This document shows, in pieces, positions 1 through 8,414 of a DNA stretch of 15,146 nucleotides. This stretch comes from Bacteroidota bacterium. GTDB taxonomy: Bacteria > Bacteroidota > Bacteroidia > B-17B0 > Aurantibacillaceae. The number at the start of each line of letters is the position of its first letter. Position 1 is the first letter of the stretch. The notes beneath the pieces are model-generated. The model saw only the letters and a list, made by a program, of their open reading frames with translations, was not told the DNA's origin and did not search any database. The stretch spans positions 1 through 15,146 of the forward strand of contig JANYGR010000025.1 in the NCBI GenBank assembly GCA_025359355.1, given 5' to 3'. The position numbers and the translations under genes were made by a program.

Positions 1-264
1 AGTGATTGTGTTTTCATAAACCAACGATAAGGTATTATAATCAAAGCCTTTCACATTTTTCTTGAAACTATTTTCTAAGGCTGATGTATTATTTTTAAGT
101 GCTATTAAATTTTTGTAATGAGCAATAAGCTCTGCAAAATCGGGATATAATTTTTGTTCATTGAAATGTGCTTCTACGTGCTGTAAATAGGCTAACAGTA
201 CATATTTTTTATATTCAAAATCGATAAGATTTTCTGTGATCCAGTTTTCAGATAAGGTTGCCAT
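1..264 (-). CDS. 5' part of an unrecognised protein, cut by the window edge
   Basis: Reading the minus strand from an ATG at 264-262 gives 88 uninterrupted codons to the window edge, starting MATLSENWITENLIDFEYKK. The composition is that of a soluble, mixed-helical protein: charged, rich in Leu, Tyr and Asn, with no signal peptide or membrane segment. A second ATG at 268-266 is out of frame, so 264 is the natural start. There is no Shine-Dalgarno sequence, as is usual in Bacteroidota. The opening resembles conserved Bacteroidota proteins of unknown function, but this is an impression only and I assign no role. It points the same way as the secreted gene at 595-3255 but is separated from it by 330 bp, so it is probably a separate transcription unit. 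Confidence 0.65.
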   Translation of the reverse strand, partial: MATLSENWITENLIDFEYKKYVLLAYLQHVEAHFNEQKLYPDFAELIAHYKNLIALKNNTSALENSFKKNVKGFDYNTLSLVYENTIT

Positions 265-339
265 ACATCTTATACGGACACATGAAATAAAAAGTTACTT
301 AAGTTTACATAAAATGTCTAAACTAAAATTTATGAATTA

Positions 340-510
340 TTTTATTTTTATCTTTTTCCATAGATGAAAAAGAAACAAAAAATCTAGTCAAAAATATGCG
401 CCACGCTCCTCTCTGAATTCTACGGATTTTACGCTACCGCTAAATCCTTGAATTCTCGATTCACCGCAACTCTGCTCGCATTTTTGACAGGCCTGCGCTC
501 TTATTCTATT
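340..510. repeat. Copy 1 of a dispersed stem-loop element
   Basis: This is the only structured part of the 330-bp gene-free stretch 265-594; the rest is AT-rich with nothing recognisable. It holds a stem TAGAT (361-365) / ATCTA (382-386) around an A-rich loop containing AAAGAAACAAAA. A second hairpin at 415-455 pairs GAATTC/GAATTC and GGATTT/AAATCC around a 12-nt loop. The first stem has a counterpart at 10178-10203 with a nearly identical loop but different stem bases. The region lies downstream of the secreted gene's stop codon and could also serve as its transcript end, but there is no U-tract that I would call a terminator. Confidence 0.5.
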
Positions 511-594
511 CGATATTCTCCTAAAATAGTATCTGTTTTGTTTGTAAGAAGTGGTTATAAAATGATTAATTTTTTATTATTATATTTAAATCAA

Positions 595-3255
595 CTATTC
601 TACTATCATTTTTTTAACACCTAATGTATTTTTACAATGTGTTCTAATGTAATAAATACCAGAACTTAGGTTTAAGGTTAATTTTAGTTTATCGGAATTT
701 GTTTTTTGAGTGTATATAATTTTCCCCATTACATCTATTACTTCGATGATTTTTTCAGTTTGAGGATCATTAAATTCTAAATTAAATGTTCCGTTATTAA
801 CACTAGGGTATAGGCTATAATTGTACATAGTTGGAGATAACTCTTTTGTTCCAGTAATAGTACTGATGCTACTTTCCCAGATACCTCTTCCAAAAGTAGA
901 AATGTAAATTTTGTTTAAGGCTGCGTTAAATTCAATATCCGTAATGATTACATTAGGTAAACCAAAACTATTATTTATCCAAGTAGTTGTGCCAGAGTAA
1001 AGAATATAAACGCCAATATCTGTTGCAATCATCAAATGATTTGTCCCTGGAATTTGTTTGATGCAGTTAACAGGTAAGTTTGGTAAATTGTATGAAATGT
1101 TTTGCCAAGTTGTACCACCATTTATTGTTGTATAAACTTTATTAACTGCTGTAAATCCTGCCATCGCCACATATACGATGTTGTCATTTGTTTCATTAAT
1201 TTCTATACTTGTATAATATAAACTGTCGGGTAAATTATTAGTAACGTTTGTAAATGTTGTACCACCATCGGTTGTTTTAAAAATAATACCATTCAATCCA
1301 TTTTCATACCTTACTCTTCGTGCAGCATATAAGACTTGACTATTAGAATTAGAAACTGCTAAGGCAGATATTTCTGTATTTTGAAGCGTTATAGAATTTG
1401 TATAAATTGTAGCTAATCCCGACCAAGTTTGCCCTCCATCAGTTGATTTCACAACATTCTCATTGCCAATATACATCACGCCTGGCGTGTTGTAATCTGC
1501 AATAATAGGCGTGGTCCATTCGGCTTGTTCACTATTCAGATTCGTAAATGGAGCAAAACTACTGTTGCCATTATCATTGCTGTAATAAAAATTTCCATAC
1601 TGACTAGAACCTATTATTTCATTTGGATTTAAAGGATTTAAACAATTGTCCATACCATCACCTCCAAAAATAGTTGACCAATTTCCTGCATTAAAATACA
1701 TGGATGCGTTATCTTGTGCACCTGCAATGACTTGCTCTGTGGTTGTTTTAGAGCTTGATAATTTATATAAAGAAGAAACTTGAATATTATCATTCATCTT
1801 TGTCCAAACAGTAGGCCAAGCAGTAGTGCTCCATGTATCTATCACCATGCTTGTTGTTTGATAAACGCCGCCATCGCTACATACAAAATAATTTCCTGTA
1901 AACGGATTTCTATTTATAAAATGAATATCACCATGAAGTGTAGCTCCGTATTGTGTAGTCCAATGCGAAATAGGATTGAAGGTATTAGCACCATCAATAG
2001 AACCCCATAAATTGACGCCACCTGTGTATACTTTATTCGGATTTGTAAAATCGACGATAAAGCCAAGGTCGTAGTTCCCTTGTCCGCCAGGATTACCGCC
2101 TGTTCCACCTTCTAAAATATTATCGTTTGGTGGAATAAAAGTCCAACTCAAACCTGCATCAGTTGATTTATAAATACCAAATAAACCACCATTCACATCT
2201 ACACATAAAGCATAAATGTAATTAGGGTTGGATGGCGCAATAGCTAATTTTACACGTTGTATATTATTTGTTAATGGCATATTGGTTGTGAGCATCGTCC
2301 AAGTATTTCCAAAGTCGGTTGATTTGTAAACGCCTGCATTACCAATGTTTGAAGTCATAACCCAACCCGTTGACGCATAAAGAACCGCAAGGTTTGATGG
2401 ATCTTGCTGCATATCCCAAAATAATGAATCTAATTTTTTTACCCAAGTTGTTCCTCCGTTAGTTGATTTGTACATGCCACTTACGCCACACGCCACTACA
2501 TCATTAGTGTTAGCTGGGTTAATTAATACTTTGCGAATTAAAGATGCGTCGCCATTTGTTAAGTTGTAAGTTAATCCTGTGGGATTCCATGTTAAGCCAC
2601 CATCTGTTGTTTTATAAACGCCTAATCCATAATGCGTATTTCGTTTACGGCCATTCAAATGTAAGCTAACACCTATATATTCAAAATCACATACTGAAAT
2701 ATACATTTCGTTGGGATTGGTTGGATTGATTGTAATATCACTAATTCGAGTGATTGGTAAATTATCGGTTAAGGGTGTCCATGAAACGCCATTGTTAGTC
2801 GTTTTCCAAACACCGCCTTGAGCAACACCTACAAAAAATGTATTAGGATTTGTTGGATGAAACGTAATACAATTGATGCGACCAATCCCATTTTCCATAT
2901 AACCGGTAAGATTATTAGGTAATACATTAGGCCCGAATGGCGACCAACTCGCTGAGGAATTAGCTTGTGTCATTTGTTGTTTATAGTTTGCCATTGCTAT
3001 GGTGGCATTCACATATTCATCAAAGCCCGCTGGCTCACCCTTTGCATTGGTGTGAAGCTCCATTTCTTGTTCCCAGCGTTTATAGCTCTTCCAATATTTT
3101 TGTTTAGATAAATCAGTTGATTTTTTGAAATCATTGAATTGAGTTTTTAACTCTTTAAAGGTTAAAGCCCTATTGGTTGGGTTTTTAAGAAACGTTTGAG
3201 AAATAATAGAATGAAATGATATACAGCAGAGCAGTATCGTTATATGTGTTTTCAT
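595..3255 (-). CDS. Secreted BNR-repeat protein with T9SS type A sorting domain
   Basis: This 886-residue protein is predicted to be exported by Sec and then carried across the outer membrane by the type IX secretion system. Residues 1-20 form a signal peptide (MKTHITILLCCISFHSIISQ). After a helical stretch to about residue 95 come at least eight BNR/sialidase-like repeats of the form (V/I)YK(S/T)TDGGxTW, near residues 147, 213, 263, 308, 361, 603, 657 and 708. These Asp-box repeats mark a beta-propeller of the sortilin/VPS10 or YVTN type. From about residue 811 (SLYPSVNNGTFNLEF) to the end is a Por secretion system sorting domain, ending GVKKMIVE. No catalytic residues of a true sialidase are evident, so a surface adhesion or binding role is as likely as a glycosidase. 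It is divergent from mfd across a 164-bp gap. The substrate is unknown. Confidence 0.9.
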   Translation of the reverse strand: MKTHITILLCCISFHSIISQTFLKNPTNRALTFKELKTQFNDFKKSTDLSKQKYWKSYKRWEQEMELHTNAKGEPAGFDEYVNATIAMANYKQQMTQANSSASWSPFGPNVLPNNLTGYMENGIGRINCITFHPTNPNTFFVGVAQGGVWKTTNNGVSWTPLTDNLPITRISDITINPTNPNEMYISVCDFEYIGVSLHLNGRKRNTHYGLGVYKTTDGGLTWNPTGLTYNLTNGDASLIRKVLINPANTNDVVACGVSGMYKSTNGGTTWVKKLDSLFWDMQQDPSNLAVLYASTGWVMTSNIGNAGVYKSTDFGNTWTMLTTNMPLTNNIQRVKLAIAPSNPNYIYALCVDVNGGLFGIYKSTDAGLSWTFIPPNDNILEGGTGGNPGGQGNYDLGFIVDFTNPNKVYTGGVNLWGSIDGANTFNPISHWTTQYGATLHGDIHFINRNPFTGNYFVCSDGGVYQTTSMVIDTWSTTAWPTVWTKMNDNIQVSSLYKLSSSKTTTEQVIAGAQDNASMYFNAGNWSTIFGGDGMDNCLNPLNPNEIIGSSQYGNFYYSNDNGNSSFAPFTNLNSEQAEWTTPIIADYNTPGVMYIGNENVVKSTDGGQTWSGLATIYTNSITLQNTEISALAVSNSNSQVLYAARRVRYENGLNGIIFKTTDGGTTFTNVTNNLPDSLYYTSIEINETNDNIVYVAMAGFTAVNKVYTTINGGTTWQNISYNLPNLPVNCIKQIPGTNHLMIATDIGVYILYSGTTTWINNSFGLPNVIITDIEFNAALNKIYISTFGRGIWESSISTITGTKELSPTMYNYSLYPSVNNGTFNLEFNDPQTEKIIEVIDVMGKIIYTQKTNSDKLKLTLNLSSGIYYIRTHCKNTLGVKKMIVE

Positions 3256-3339
3256 ATTGTAGATGTTAAAAGCAATTTATATTCTAATTTACAATTTAGT
3301 TTGTAAAATAATTTTTAAAAATGAGACATATATATAATT

Positions 3340-3353
3340 CCTATTATAATAGG
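3340..3353. promoter_or_regulatory. Perfect 14-bp palindrome in the divergent intergenic region
   Basis: CCTATTATAATAGG is its own reverse complement. It lies between the secreted-protein gene and mfd, about 50 bp upstream of the mfd -7 box. It could be an operator, but an AT-rich palindrome of this length is expected about once by chance in a window of this size. Confidence 0.2.
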
Positions 3354-3402
3354 TTTTATACCTCTTCCGTCTAAAAATAGATGTTCTACTCAAAAAATCG
3401 CC

Positions 3403-3410
3403 TATCTTTG
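3403..3410 (+). promoter_or_regulatory. Bacteroidota -7 promoter box for mfd
   Basis: TATCTTTG matches the Bacteroidota -7 consensus TAnnTTTG exactly. It ends 9 bp before the mfd ATG, so transcription would start about 2-6 nt before the start codon. No clear -33 TTG element is seen. Confidence 0.6.
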
Positions 3411-3419
3411 TAACTTCAA

Positions 3420-6400
3420 ATGTGGTGGAACGGTAAGTTTATTGGTGAGCTCAAACAAAAGCAAGTAAACCTTAATACAAGTGTATTTATTTCGGGTTTA
3501 CGAGGGAGTTCTTTTGCCTTTTTGATAAATGATTTATTTCAGAATACCAATTCAAATTACGTTATTATCTGTAACGACAAGGAAAGAGCAGCTTATGTCT
3601 TAAACGATTTACAAGCCTTATTACCTGAAAAACATATTTTATATTTTCCAGAGAGTTATAAAGTTCCATACAAAGAAGAAAAAACAAGTAACGCATCTGT
3701 TCAAGAACGAGCCGAAGTATTGAGTCAATTAAGTAAAGAAAATTATTCGGGTATTGTTGTAACTTATGCTATTGCCTTAGCAGAAAAGGTAGCTTCCAAA
3801 TCTAGCTTAAATAAAAATACTCTAGTTATTAAAAAAGGCGATAAATTAAGTATCGAATTTATTGAGGAATTTTTAATTAGTTATGATTTTGAATTATGCG
3901 ATTTTGTTTCTGAGCCTGGGCAATATGCCGTGCGTGGCGGTATTGTGGATGTATATTCCTTTGCGCATGAAATTCCTTATCGTATAGAATTGTTTGGGAA
4001 TGATGTAGATGCCATTAAATCCTTTGATCCTGCAACACAACTCTCTAATCATACGTATGATTTTGTAACGATTATTCCAAACATTCAATCTAACCAAGTG
4101 ATTGAAGTGCGAAAACCCATCTTTGATTATTTTACAGAAGATACTGTTATCTGTTTTGATGATGTGATATTAAGTAAAGATGAAATCAATAAGCAGTTTG
4201 AAAAAACAGAAAAAGCATATTCGAATTTAACTGGCGAAATAAAACATTTACCGCCTCACGAATTATACATTAATGCCGAAGATTTTTTAGCGCTCATCAA
4301 ACCCTTTCATATCATCGAATATGGCTTAACGGCACATATTGCGTCGCAGGAAGTAAGCTTTAATCAAAGTCAGCAACCGCAGTTCAATAAAAATTTTGAA
4401 ATGCTGATTAACGATCTTAAAGCGAATAAAGCCAAAGGATATAAAAATTATTTAACAACCGATAATAGTAAACAAGCCGAACGCTTACAGACTATTTTCA
4501 ACGACATACTTTCTAAAGAACACCGCACTTACGATAGTTTAATTGAGCATGTGAAGATCAATATCCACGAAGGATTTATTGATCATGATTTAAAAATTGC
4601 CTGTTACACTGATCATCAAATTTTTGAACGTTATCATCGTTTTCATTTAAAAGAAACGCGTTATAAAACTTCGGAATCGTTAACTTTAAAAGAAATTTTA
4701 TCGCTTAATCCTGGAGATTATGTAACGCATATCGATCATGGTATTGGGCGTTTCGGAGGTTTAGTGAAAATTAATGCCAACGGAAAACAACAAGAGGCTG
4801 TTAAATTAGTGTATAAAGACAACGACTTTTTGTATGTGAGTATTCATAGTTTGCACCGCATTAGTAAATATACTGGTAAGGAAGGTAACGTGCCTCGTAT
4901 TGATAAAATTGGCTCTACGACTTGGAGTACACTCAAACAAAAAACAAAAAAGAATGTCAAAGAAGTTGCTTACGATTTAATTAAATTATATGCTAAACGT
5001 AAAGCCCAAGCTGGACATCGTTTTTTACAAGATAATTATTTGCAACACGAATTAGAAGCTTCATTTATTTATGAAGACACACCCGATCAAAATAAAGTAA
5101 CACACGATGTGAAGCGAGATATGGAAAAACCACATCCGATGGATAGATTAGTGTGTGGTGATGTGGGTTTTGGTAAAACAGAAATTGCGATTCGTGCTGC
5201 ATTTAAGGCGGTGTGTGATAGTAAGCAAGTTGCTATTTTAGTACCCACAACTATTTTGGCGTATCAACATTACAAAACATTTAGCGAACGCCTAAAGGAC
5301 TTGCCTTGTACAGTAAGTTATATCAACCGTTTCAGGACAGCGAAGGAAGTAAAAGATGTTTTAGAAAAAACGAAAGAAGGTAAAATTGATATTTTAATTG
5401 GTACGCATAAAATTGTTGGAAAGGATGTGAAGTTTAAAGACCTTGGTTTATTAATCATTGATGAGGAACAAAAATTTGGTGTTGGTATTAAAGACAAATT
5501 GAAACTTTTTAAATCTACCGTTGATACTTTAACACTTACGGCAACTCCCATACCTCGTACGTTACAATTTAGTTTAATGGGTGCTCGCGATTTATCTGTC
5601 ATATCAACGCCTCCAGCCAATCGTTATCCAGTGCAAACGGAGTTGATGACTTTTAGTGAAGAAGCCATTAGAGATGCTATTGCTTATGAATTGAATCGTG
5701 GCGGACAAGTTTACTTTGTACATAATAAAGTTCAAAATATTACAGAAGTAGCAGGTATTATTCAACGCTTGGTACCAGAGGCTCGTGTGACTTTTGGACA
5801 CGGACAAATGGATGGTGATAAATTAGAAGAAACGATGCTTGCCTTTATAGAAGGCGAATACGACGTGTTAGTTGCTACTACTATTATAGAATCAGGTTTG
5901 GATATTAGTAATGCTAATACAATTATTATCAACGATTCTCAAAATTTCGGATTGAGTGATTTACATCAAATGCGAGGTAGAGTTGGGCGAAGCAACAAAA
6001 AAGCGTTTTGTTATTTACTGACGCCTCCGTTTATTAATTTAACAGAAGAAGCACGTAAGCGATTGAAAGCCATAGTTGAGTTTAGTGATTTAGGATCAGG
6101 GTTTCAAATTGCTATGCGCGATTTAGACATCCGTGGTGCAGGAAATTTATTAGGTGGCGAACAGAGCGGATTTATAAATGATATGGGCTTTGACACCTAT
6201 ATGAAAATATTGAATGAAGCCATTGAAGAATTAAAACAAGAAGATTGGTATAAAGAAATAGCGGATGATGCTTCTGGAAATACAGATAAATCAGTATTCT
6301 CAAGGCAGTTTGTAAAAGAAACTATTGTTGATACAGATTTAGCATTATTGATTCCTGATACCTATGTGAGTAATTTAACGGAGCGTTTGTTATTGTACCG

Positions 6401-6794
6401 TGAGTTAGATAACATTACTAAGGCTGAAGATTTAGTGGTATTTGAAAATAATTTACGTGATCGTTTTGGCCCAGTACCTATTGAAGCTTCCGAATTAATT
6501 AATGTGGTGCGTATGCGTTGGGCAGCCATGCCATTAGGTTTTGAGAAAATTACGTTGAAGAATAATAAAATGCTTTGTTATTTTTTAAGTAAACAAGACA
6601 GCGATTATTATAACTCACCAATGTTTAAAGGCGTAATGTTGTATGCGCAAAAAAATCCTAACCGTAGTGCACTGAAAGAACAAAATAATAAACTGTGGCT
6701 AACGATTGAATACGTGAAAAGTGTGGACGAAGCCATCGTTGTTTTAGAAAAAATTTCAGCCATGATCGTTGTTCCTAAAGACGAATTAGTTTAA
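3420..6794 (+). CDS. mfd: Transcription-repair coupling factor Mfd
   Basis: Mfd recognises RNA polymerase stalled at DNA lesions, removes it by ATP-driven translocation and recruits UvrA for nucleotide excision repair. All domains are present. The UvrB-like N-terminal module includes FPESYKVPYKEE and RGGIVDVYSF. The CarD-like RNA-polymerase-interaction domain begins near residue 430 (GDYVTHIDHGIGRFGG). The superfamily 2 translocase has Walker A GDVGFGKT (580-587, Lys586), DEEQ (681-684) and RGRVGR (852-857), and a TRCF C-terminal domain follows. At 1124 residues it is close to the usual length. The start is fixed: an in-frame TAA lies at 3411-3413, and no other ATG, GTG or TTG precedes the conserved part, so the N-terminus is a little shorter than in many homologues. 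It appears monocistronic. Its last 33 bp are repeated at 7644-7676. Confidence 0.97.
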   Translation: MWWNGKFIGELKQKQVNLNTSVFISGLRGSSFAFLINDLFQNTNSNYVIICNDKERAAYVLNDLQALLPEKHILYFPESYKVPYKEEKTSNASVQERAEVLSQLSKENYSGIVVTYAIALAEKVASKSSLNKNTLVIKKGDKLSIEFIEEFLISYDFELCDFVSEPGQYAVRGGIVDVYSFAHEIPYRIELFGNDVDAIKSFDPATQLSNHTYDFVTIIPNIQSNQVIEVRKPIFDYFTEDTVICFDDVILSKDEINKQFEKTEKAYSNLTGEIKHLPPHELYINAEDFLALIKPFHIIEYGLTAHIASQEVSFNQSQQPQFNKNFEMLINDLKANKAKGYKNYLTTDNSKQAERLQTIFNDILSKEHRTYDSLIEHVKINIHEGFIDHDLKIACYTDHQIFERYHRFHLKETRYKTSESLTLKEILSLNPGDYVTHIDHGIGRFGGLVKINANGKQQEAVKLVYKDNDFLYVSIHSLHRISKYTGKEGNVPRIDKIGSTTWSTLKQKTKKNVKEVAYDLIKLYAKRKAQAGHRFLQDNYLQHELEASFIYEDTPDQNKVTHDVKRDMEKPHPMDRLVCGDVGFGKTEIAIRAAFKAVCDSKQVAILVPTTILAYQHYKTFSERLKDLPCTVSYINRFRTAKEVKDVLEKTKEGKIDILIGTHKIVGKDVKFKDLGLLIIDEEQKFGVGIKDKLKLFKSTVDTLTLTATPIPRTLQFSLMGARDLSVISTPPANRYPVQTELMTFSEEAIRDAIAYELNRGGQVYFVHNKVQNITEVAGIIQRLVPEARVTFGHGQMDGDKLEETMLAFIEGEYDVLVATTIIESGLDISNANTIIINDSQNFGLSDLHQMRGRVGRSNKKAFCYLLTPPFINLTEEARKRLKAIVEFSDLGSGFQIAMRDLDIRGAGNLLGGEQSGFINDMGFDTYMKILNEAIEELKQEDWYKEIADDASGNTDKSVFSRQFVKETIVDTDLALLIPDTYVSNLTERLLLYRELDNITKAEDLVVFENNLRDRFGPVPIEASELINVVRMRWAAMPLGFEKITLKNNKMLCYFLSKQDSDYYNSPMFKGVMLYAQKNPNRSALKEQNNKLWLTIEYVKSVDEAIVVLEKISAMIVVPKDELV

Positions 6795-6800
6795 GGTTTA
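6762..6800 (+). repeat. Left direct repeat, formed by the 3' end of mfd
   Basis: The last 11 codons of mfd, TAA included (6762-6794), are identical base for base to 7644-7676. The match continues after one mismatch (6795 G versus 7677 T) for five more bases, giving 38 of 39. The two copies are 882 bp apart and enclose three REPs, the RAYT gene and one inverted REP. Confidence 0.9.
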
Positions 6801-6823
6801 AATTCAATTATTATAGGATATGA

Positions 6824-6869
6824 TTAAACGTTGTCGCGGTTAAACGTTGTCGCGGTTACGTTGTCGCGG
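6824..6869 (+). repeat. Three tandem REP heads, two of them truncated
   Basis: The 16-bp unit TTAAACGTTGTCGCGG occurs at 6824-6839 and 6840-6855. A 14-bp version (TTACGTTGTCGCGG, 6856-6869) then runs into the complete REP at 6863-6885. The first two units hold only the 5' flank CGTT and seven bases of the REP 5' arm, with no loop or 3' arm. Confidence 0.85.
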
Positions 6870-6885
6870 ACTTGTAGTCCGTGAC
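6863..6885 (+). repeat. REP palindrome 1
   Basis: The 5' arm is GTCGCGGACT, the loop TGT and the 3' arm AGTCCGTGAC: a 10-bp stem with one G-T wobble. It is preceded by CGTT (6859-6862), the flank seen on six of the seven copies. Confidence 0.9.
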
Positions 6886-6905
6886 CAAATAACTTGTAAT
6901 AAGTT

Positions 6906-6928
6906 GTTGTGGACTTGTAGTCCGTTAC
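6906..6928 (+). repeat. REP palindrome 2 (degenerate)
   Basis: The 5' arm GTTGTGGACT and 3' arm AGTCCGTTAC surround a TGT loop. The inner five base pairs are intact and the outer stem has wobbles and one mismatch. The 5' flank is AGTT rather than CGTT. Confidence 0.8.
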
Positions 6929-6952
6929 CACTTCTATTATATACACTTCGTT

Positions 6953-6975
6953 GTCGCGGACTTTTAGTCCGTGAC
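6953..6975 (+). repeat. REP palindrome 3
   Basis: The arms are GTCGCGGACT and AGTCCGTGAC with a TTT loop, the only copy without TGT. It is preceded by CGTT and lies 50 bp before the transposase start codon. Confidence 0.9.
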
Positions 6976-7013
6976 TTCTATTACTACAATATATAAATCC
7001 ACTTAAAAATAAT

Positions 7014-7021
7014 TATATTTG
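7014..7021 (+). promoter_or_regulatory. Bacteroidota -7 promoter box for the RAYT gene
   Basis: TATATTTG matches TAnnTTTG exactly and ends only 4 bp before the ATG at 7026. If used, transcription would begin at or beside the start codon. No -33 TTG is visible and the region is AT-rich, so a chance match is possible. Confidence 0.4.
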
Positions 7022-7025
7022 TTTT

Positions 7026-7592
7026 ATGTCTACCAAGTATAAAGCTACTATTCCCGATAAAGCTTATTTCATCACAATCACTTGTGTAAATTGGATTGAT
7101 ATATTTACAAGACTAAAGCAACGTTATGTAATTATAAATTCTTTAAAATATTGCCAAACACATAAAGATTTAGAAGTGTTTGCATATTGTATTATGCCAA
7201 GTCATTTGCATTTAATTTGCTCTGCAAATAACAGGAAATTGTTGTCGGATGTTATGAGAGATTTTAAGACATTCACGTCTAAACAAATTATTGAAACTAT
7301 TAAAAATGAACCTGAAAGTAGACGGGAATGGTTATTGGAAATGTTTTCTAAAGCCTGTGAACACTTAGCTCGAAAACAAATGTATAAGGTTTGGCAAGAC
7401 GGCTATCATGCTGAAGTTATAGAAACACCAAAATTCATGTATCAAAAATTAAACTATATTCACAACAATCCTGTTATAGATAAAATTGTAGAAAGAGCTG
7501 AAGATTATCTATTTAGTTCGGCAAGAAATTACGCTGATTTAGATTACGAGTTAGATGTAATTGTTCTTCCAAAGCAATTAATTACGTATTAG
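7026..7592 (+). CDS. REP-associated tyrosine transposase (RAYT, Y1/HUH family)
   Basis: RAYTs are single-domain HUH endonucleases related to IS200/IS605 TnpA. They cut REP sequences on single strands and are thought to spread them; most are kept as single chromosomal genes. This 188-residue protein has the usual opening (YKATIPDKAYFITITCVNWIDIF), the HUH metal-binding pair His60/His62 in MPSHLHLI, and the helix YIHNNPV (144-150), whose Tyr144 is the likely nucleophile. It ends normally, so it looks intact. The start is supported because homologues begin at the same place and no earlier in-frame start exists. It is flanked by REPs 1-3 in one orientation and by REP 4 in the other, the standard arrangement for this family. 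Together with those REPs it sits between 33-39-bp direct repeats of the mfd 3' end. Confidence 0.93.
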   Translation: MSTKYKATIPDKAYFITITCVNWIDIFTRLKQRYVIINSLKYCQTHKDLEVFAYCIMPSHLHLICSANNRKLLSDVMRDFKTFTSKQIIETIKNEPESRREWLLEMFSKACEHLARKQMYKVWQDGYHAEVIETPKFMYQKLNYIHNNPVIDKIVERAEDYLFSSARNYADLDYELDVIVLPKQLITY

Positions 7593-7613
7593 TTGAAATT
7601 GATAATTATATTG

Positions 7614-7636
7614 GTCACGGACTACAAGTCCGCGAC
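7614..7636 (-). repeat. REP palindrome 4 (inverted)
   Basis: Read on the minus strand it has the same arms and TGT loop as REP 1, and its CGTT flank lies at 7640-7637. It starts 21 bp after the transposase stop and ends 7 bp before the right direct repeat, closing the transposase unit. Confidence 0.9.
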
Positions 7637-7643
7637 AACGGGT

Positions 7644-7682
7644 ATGATCGTTGTTCCTAAAGACGAATTAGTTTAATGTTTA
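7644..7682 (+). repeat. Right direct repeat, a detached copy of the mfd 3' end
   Basis: Positions 7644-7676 are identical to the last 33 bp of mfd (6762-6794), including the TAA stop. With the next six bases the match is 38 of 39. No part of mfd upstream of this segment is present here, so this is a non-functional fragment. Confidence 0.9.
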
Positions 7683-7724
7683 TTTAATTGTAAGTTGCTC
7701 CGACTTATAACCCTTTCACGTGTT

Positions 7725-7747
7725 GTTAGGGTCTACAAGTCCGCGAC
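7725..7747 (-). repeat. REP palindrome 5 (3' arm decayed)
   Basis: On the minus strand the 5' arm GTCGCGGACT, the TGT loop and the CGTT flank are perfect. The 3' arm matches the consensus at only 7 of 10 positions and no longer pairs well. Confidence 0.75.
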
Positions 7748-7781
7748 AACGGAGAAACGGGGCAGTTAGGTTCATTGTACA

Positions 7782-8414
7782 TTACCTATAAAAATTTCGA
7801 TTTCCAGATGTTGATTTCAGTGATTTTCCCTTAAATTTATATTCTTCATTTTTAAAGTGCTTATACTGAATCGCTTGAGTATTTGGGATTAAGAAGACTG
7901 AAATTAAATTATCCTTACGATAGTCAACCGAAAATTTTATCGCTTCAAATTCCAAACTTTGGTTCACAGAGATTTCGCCGATAAAATTATTAATAGAAAA
8001 AACTCCCAGTGAATCTGATTTTAATAAAGATTTTTCATTACCCTTAAATAAGGTAAAAACTACTTCGTATGCTCTTAAACTATCAATAGTATAAAAATTA
8101 ATAATTGACAGATTACTATTTTCAACTCTTTTGCGTACAATTATTGCCTCCTTATTTTTTAATGTATCAATGAAACTAGTGATACGTAAAGAACCGTTTT
8201 CTTTTTCTATTTTGCCATGAGTTAATCCACCTGTCAAATGCTCTTTCCATTCATAAGTAAATCTTGTTTCACTTTGGTTAATAGTCAAAGTACCGCTTTC
8301 GACAGAATTATCCTTCGGGTTAGTAAAATATTTACCCGAAATTACCTTTTCTGTTTTGCAAGAAGATATTTCTAAAATAATTAGGGTGCCTATTATAACT
8401 TTAAATACATTCAT
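7782..8414 (-). CDS. Predicted lipoprotein of unknown function
   Basis: A start at ATG 8414-8412 gives 210 residues beginning MNVFKVIIGTLIILEISSC, a short lipoprotein signal with lipobox ISSC (Cys19 with this start). An earlier ATG at 8438 would add eight residues and is less suited to a signal peptide. The later start also makes an ATGA overlap with a possible small upstream ORF. The mature part is rich in Lys, Ser and beta-prone stretches with no domain that I recognise. It lies between REPs 5 and 6, so it is probably accessory. A TAnnTTTG box (TATATTTG) is present on the minus strand at 8592-8585, about 170 bp upstream. Confidence 0.7.
   Translation of the reverse strand: MNVFKVIIGTLIILEISSCKTEKVISGKYFTNPKDNSVESGTLTINQSETRFTYEWKEHLTGGLTHGKIEKENGSLRITSFIDTLKNKEAIIVRKRVENSNLSIINFYTIDSLRAYEVVFTLFKGNEKSLLKSDSLGVFSINNFIGEISVNQSLEFEAIKFSVDYRKDNLISVFLIPNTQAIQYKHFKNEEYKFKGKSLKSTSGNRNFYR

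Noticed and set aside
7644..7676. The right direct repeat as a small ORF (ATG to TAA, 10 codons)
   Set aside because: It is just the copied tail of mfd, with no initiation signals; its meaning is as a duplication, not a gene.
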